64,000 bases of DNA, taken from NCBI RefSeq assembly GCF_002163755.1, contig NZ_CP015863.1, positions 1,302,001 to 1,366,000 of the forward strand, in the 5' to 3' direction. Positions 62,345 through 64,000 of this stretch are shown here, one piece after another (the stretch's first letter is position 1; every line of letters begins with the position of its first letter). The position numbers and the translations under genes are program-made. Below the pieces are notes generated by a model. That model saw only the letters and a program-made list of their open reading frames with translations. It was not told the DNA's origin and did not search any database. This DNA comes from Vibrio campbellii CAIM 519 = NBRC 15631 = ATCC 25920 (GTDB lineage Bacteria > Pseudomonadota > Gammaproteobacteria > Enterobacterales > Vibrionaceae).

Positions 62345-63928
62345 TTAATTGGGCTGTATCCAAAGCTTGGAAAAGTTACACCAACCAATGGTATTGATTT
62401 CAACTCCTGCCACTCTGGAAGGGATCGTTAAGGTTAAATCTTCCGTCGCTAAAATCGATAAAATGTTTTGTTCTGCTAGTTCATGAAGCAAAGTATTGAG
62501 TAAGGCTTTTCTTTCCTCAGAGCAAGAAGCGTATCGAGCTAGGTTGAGTACTTCTTTCAAACGGCTGTGCTGGCGCCAAGTCATACATTGTTGCCAATAA
62601 GGGTAGAGTTTGAAAAAAGCGAACAAGCTGGTGCTCTGATCCCCCTCCAATCGAATCCCACCTAGGGTGATATCTTGATTCGAGATAGCGCGCCCATACT
62701 CAACTTGAAGTGACTTATTTTGGTCAGAAGATGAAGGCAATGCTGTTTGAAGCTTCGCAGAAAACTGCCGGCTTTCATTATTGTCTTCGTAACTAAAACT
62801 GATCGGGAATGGTAAAGCTAAACTGCATTTTTCATCACGGCTCATTAGGGTAGAGAAGCCTTGTTTGATTGAGTGAGTTTGCAGCTCTTTATGATTAATA
62901 AGCACATAGAAGTGACCGATGTTTTGCGTGCTGACTTGGTAATTCTCCTCTCCTGATTCAAGAAAAAAGAAGTTTTCTGCGCATTTCTTATCCTGCTTCC
63001 ACTCTTCATGGATCCAAATTTCAATGTGTTTTGTTAATGCAGTTTGTCCACAGTAGTGTTCATTTCGGTTGAGTCTCAAAACCTTATCTGAATTGATACC
63101 GACAGAAAATGGGCCAGAACCAATGGGGTGGAACGCAAACTTTTCACTGTGAACAAAACGACTAGGAAGAATGGACGTTTCGGCCCGACTCAATAATGAC
63201 GGAAGTAATGGATCGGGTTCACTAAGGTTGATTTCAATGCAATAAGGTGTCACAGCAGAGATGGTATCAATGTGGTCATACAAACCACGCCAATAATGGG
63301 AGTTCACCAGTGCATTTAAGCTAGTTGCCACGTCTTCAGCGGTCACATTCGTCTTGTCATGAAACATCGCACTGCTGCTTAAATGAAAGCGCCAGCAAGT
63401 GTGGGAGTGCGAACTAGACCAATGGTGTGCGAGATTGGGGTGAATGGCGCTTCCATCGTGGCTTACTAAGGTCTGAAATACCTCGTGGATTAAGTGGCGT
63501 TCAGTACGTCCCATCGCAAAGTGGGGATGAAGCCAATCCAGTTTACGATGAAAGGGTGCATAGATGGTGTTTTCGCTGTTGTGGGCGGTATGAGCCAAGT
63601 ATCGTTTTAAGTTGGAGGCGACACTTCGGTCATGGAAACCAACAAGCTGGTGGGCGAGATCATATCGCTCTTGGCCAATGGCATGGTCAACGGCCTGATA
63701 GCAAGCGGTGACCGGTTCTTGTAAGCAAACTAATTCACCTTTCTGACCGCGTCCTTTCATGGGAGTCCATGTCAGCCATAGATACTCGCCCATTTGTTTC
63801 AATAGCGTGCGAGCGTGACGATCACTGCAATGGAAAGCATCCGCAATCTCGCCAATGTGAATATGGGTTTTTCCGGGACCTACTTTCTTGAATAGATCCT
63901 CATACAATTCCAGCTTACGTTTATTCAT
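62345..63928 (-). CDS. SgrR-family transcriptional regulator
   Basis: A 527-residue one-component regulator: N-terminal winged-helix DNA-binding domain (residues 1-110, HIGEIADAFHCSDRHARTLLKQMGEYLWLTWTPMKGRGQKGELV) fused to a solute-binding-protein family 5 domain (residues about 150-527). SgrR in E. coli activates the sgrS sRNA during phosphosugar stress, but many paralogues regulate a neighbouring transporter. There is no signal peptide, so it is cytoplasmic. It starts five bases downstream of the next gene's stop, so it is probably co-transcribed with that gene. Confidence 0.88.
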   Translation of the reverse strand: MNKRKLELYEDLFKKVGPGKTHIHIGEIADAFHCSDRHARTLLKQMGEYLWLTWTPMKGRGQKGELVCLQEPVTACYQAVDHAIGQERYDLAHQLVGFHDRSVASNLKRYLAHTAHNSENTIYAPFHRKLDWLHPHFAMGRTERHLIHEVFQTLVSHDGSAIHPNLAHHWSSSHSHTCWRFHLSSSAMFHDKTNVTAEDVATSLNALVNSHYWRGLYDHIDTISAVTPYCIEINLSEPDPLLPSLLSRAETSILPSRFVHSEKFAFHPIGSGPFSVGINSDKVLRLNRNEHYCGQTALTKHIEIWIHEEWKQDKKCAENFFFLESGEENYQVSTQNIGHFYVLINHKELQTHSIKQGFSTLMSRDEKCSLALPFPISFSYEDNNESRQFSAKLQTALPSSSDQNKSLQVEYGRAISNQDITLGGIRLEGDQSTSLFAFFKLYPYWQQCMTWRQHSRLKEVLNLARYASCSEERKALLNTLLHELAEQNILSILATEDLTLTIPSRVAGVEINTIGWCNFSKLWIQPN

Positions 63929-63933
63929 TATTT

Positions 63934-64000
63934 TTATCGTTGTTCTTTTTTAGCTTCCGGATGTGCACTGCCATTGTCTGATACGAGGGAGAGGGCTTCT
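63934..64000 (-). CDS. C-terminal end of an unidentified upstream gene (partial)
   Basis: The minus frame is open from the right edge to a TAA at 63934-63936, encoding about 21 residues ending AHPEAKKEQR. A hydrophilic tail like this would fit a transporter C-terminus, but no identification is possible. It ends five bases before the SgrR-family start. A missing start and short length keep confidence low. Confidence 0.4.
   Translation of the reverse strand, partial: EALSLVSDNGSAHPEAKKEQR

Overview
The window is chromosomal DNA of a Vibrio, most likely the Harveyi clade (V. parahaemolyticus/alginolyticus/campbellii type). The assignment is inferred from protein character and from gene content such as torECA, sapABCDF, a psp operon, HflD next to MnmA, a lysine-riboswitch-controlled NhaC transporter and a 15-codon his leader. 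No phage, integron, insertion sequence, CRISPR array, rRNA or tRNA was seen. Nearly everything is compact, intact, operon-organised core genome.

Layout. 1-2.1 kb: end of the biotin operon (bioF partial, bioC, bioD). 2.2-3.6 kb: a 55-residue small protein and the membrane protease htpX. 3.8-10 kb: a tightly packed eight-gene operon (NTF2-like, SDR, FAD oxidoreductase, DUF1365, Cfa-like methyltransferase, DUF2878 membrane protein, chalcone-isomerase-like secreted protein, DUF3833 lipoprotein) that looks like a membrane-lipid modification system. It is preceded by paired TGTACA motifs. 10-14 kb: two 7-bp tandem repeat arrays, then purB, hflD and mnmA on the minus strand, with a PurR box before purB. 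13.7-15.5 kb: a small unknown protein and gsk with its own PurR box. 15.6-18.5 kb: hns, a long AT-rich gap, and a lysine riboswitch leading into an NhaC-family transporter. 18.6-26 kb: complete his operon hisGDCBHAFI behind a classical leader-peptide attenuator.

26.3-33.6 kb: mixed housekeeping genes (YchJ-like, EAL-HDOD signalling protein, lpxH, ppiB, cysS, tdk, a DUF218 protein, an NAD-binding epimerase-like protein) ending in the 3' remnant of a LysR regulator gene. 33.8-36.4 kb: a TIGR02647 protein, focA, a 45-residue small ORF and a FetB-type permease without its ATPase. 36.9-40.8 kb: torE-torC-torA for anaerobic TMAO respiration. 41-42.7 kb: a solitary GH36-type alpha-galactosidase. 42.8-48 kb: a Fur-type operator (37-bp inverted repeat), a SitABCD/YfeABCD Fe/Mn importer, the manganese-dependent pyrophosphatase ppaC and a DUF2750 protein. 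48.2-53.4 kb: sapABCDF on the minus strand. 53.7-56.2 kb: pspF divergent from pspABC with a sigma-54 promoter. 56.4-61.6 kb: an RND efflux system with two lipoprotein adaptors. 61.7-64 kb: tag, an SgrR-family regulator and the last codons of an upstream gene.

The most rewarding region is 3.74-9.98 kb. Similar combinations of Cfa-like methyltransferase, DUF1365 and FAD/SDR redox enzymes are known elsewhere in singlet-oxygen or light-stress regulons and near furan fatty acid chemistry. Here the operon also carries a secreted chalcone-isomerase-fold protein and a DUF3833 lipoprotein that could handle the product in the envelope. That functional proposal is inference. Other points of interest are the riboswitch-NhaC pair, the tandem 7-bp arrays inside the purB 3' UTR, the truncated LysR gene, the FetB permease without an adjacent ATPase, torECA without torD, and two small ORFs of 45 and 55 residues.
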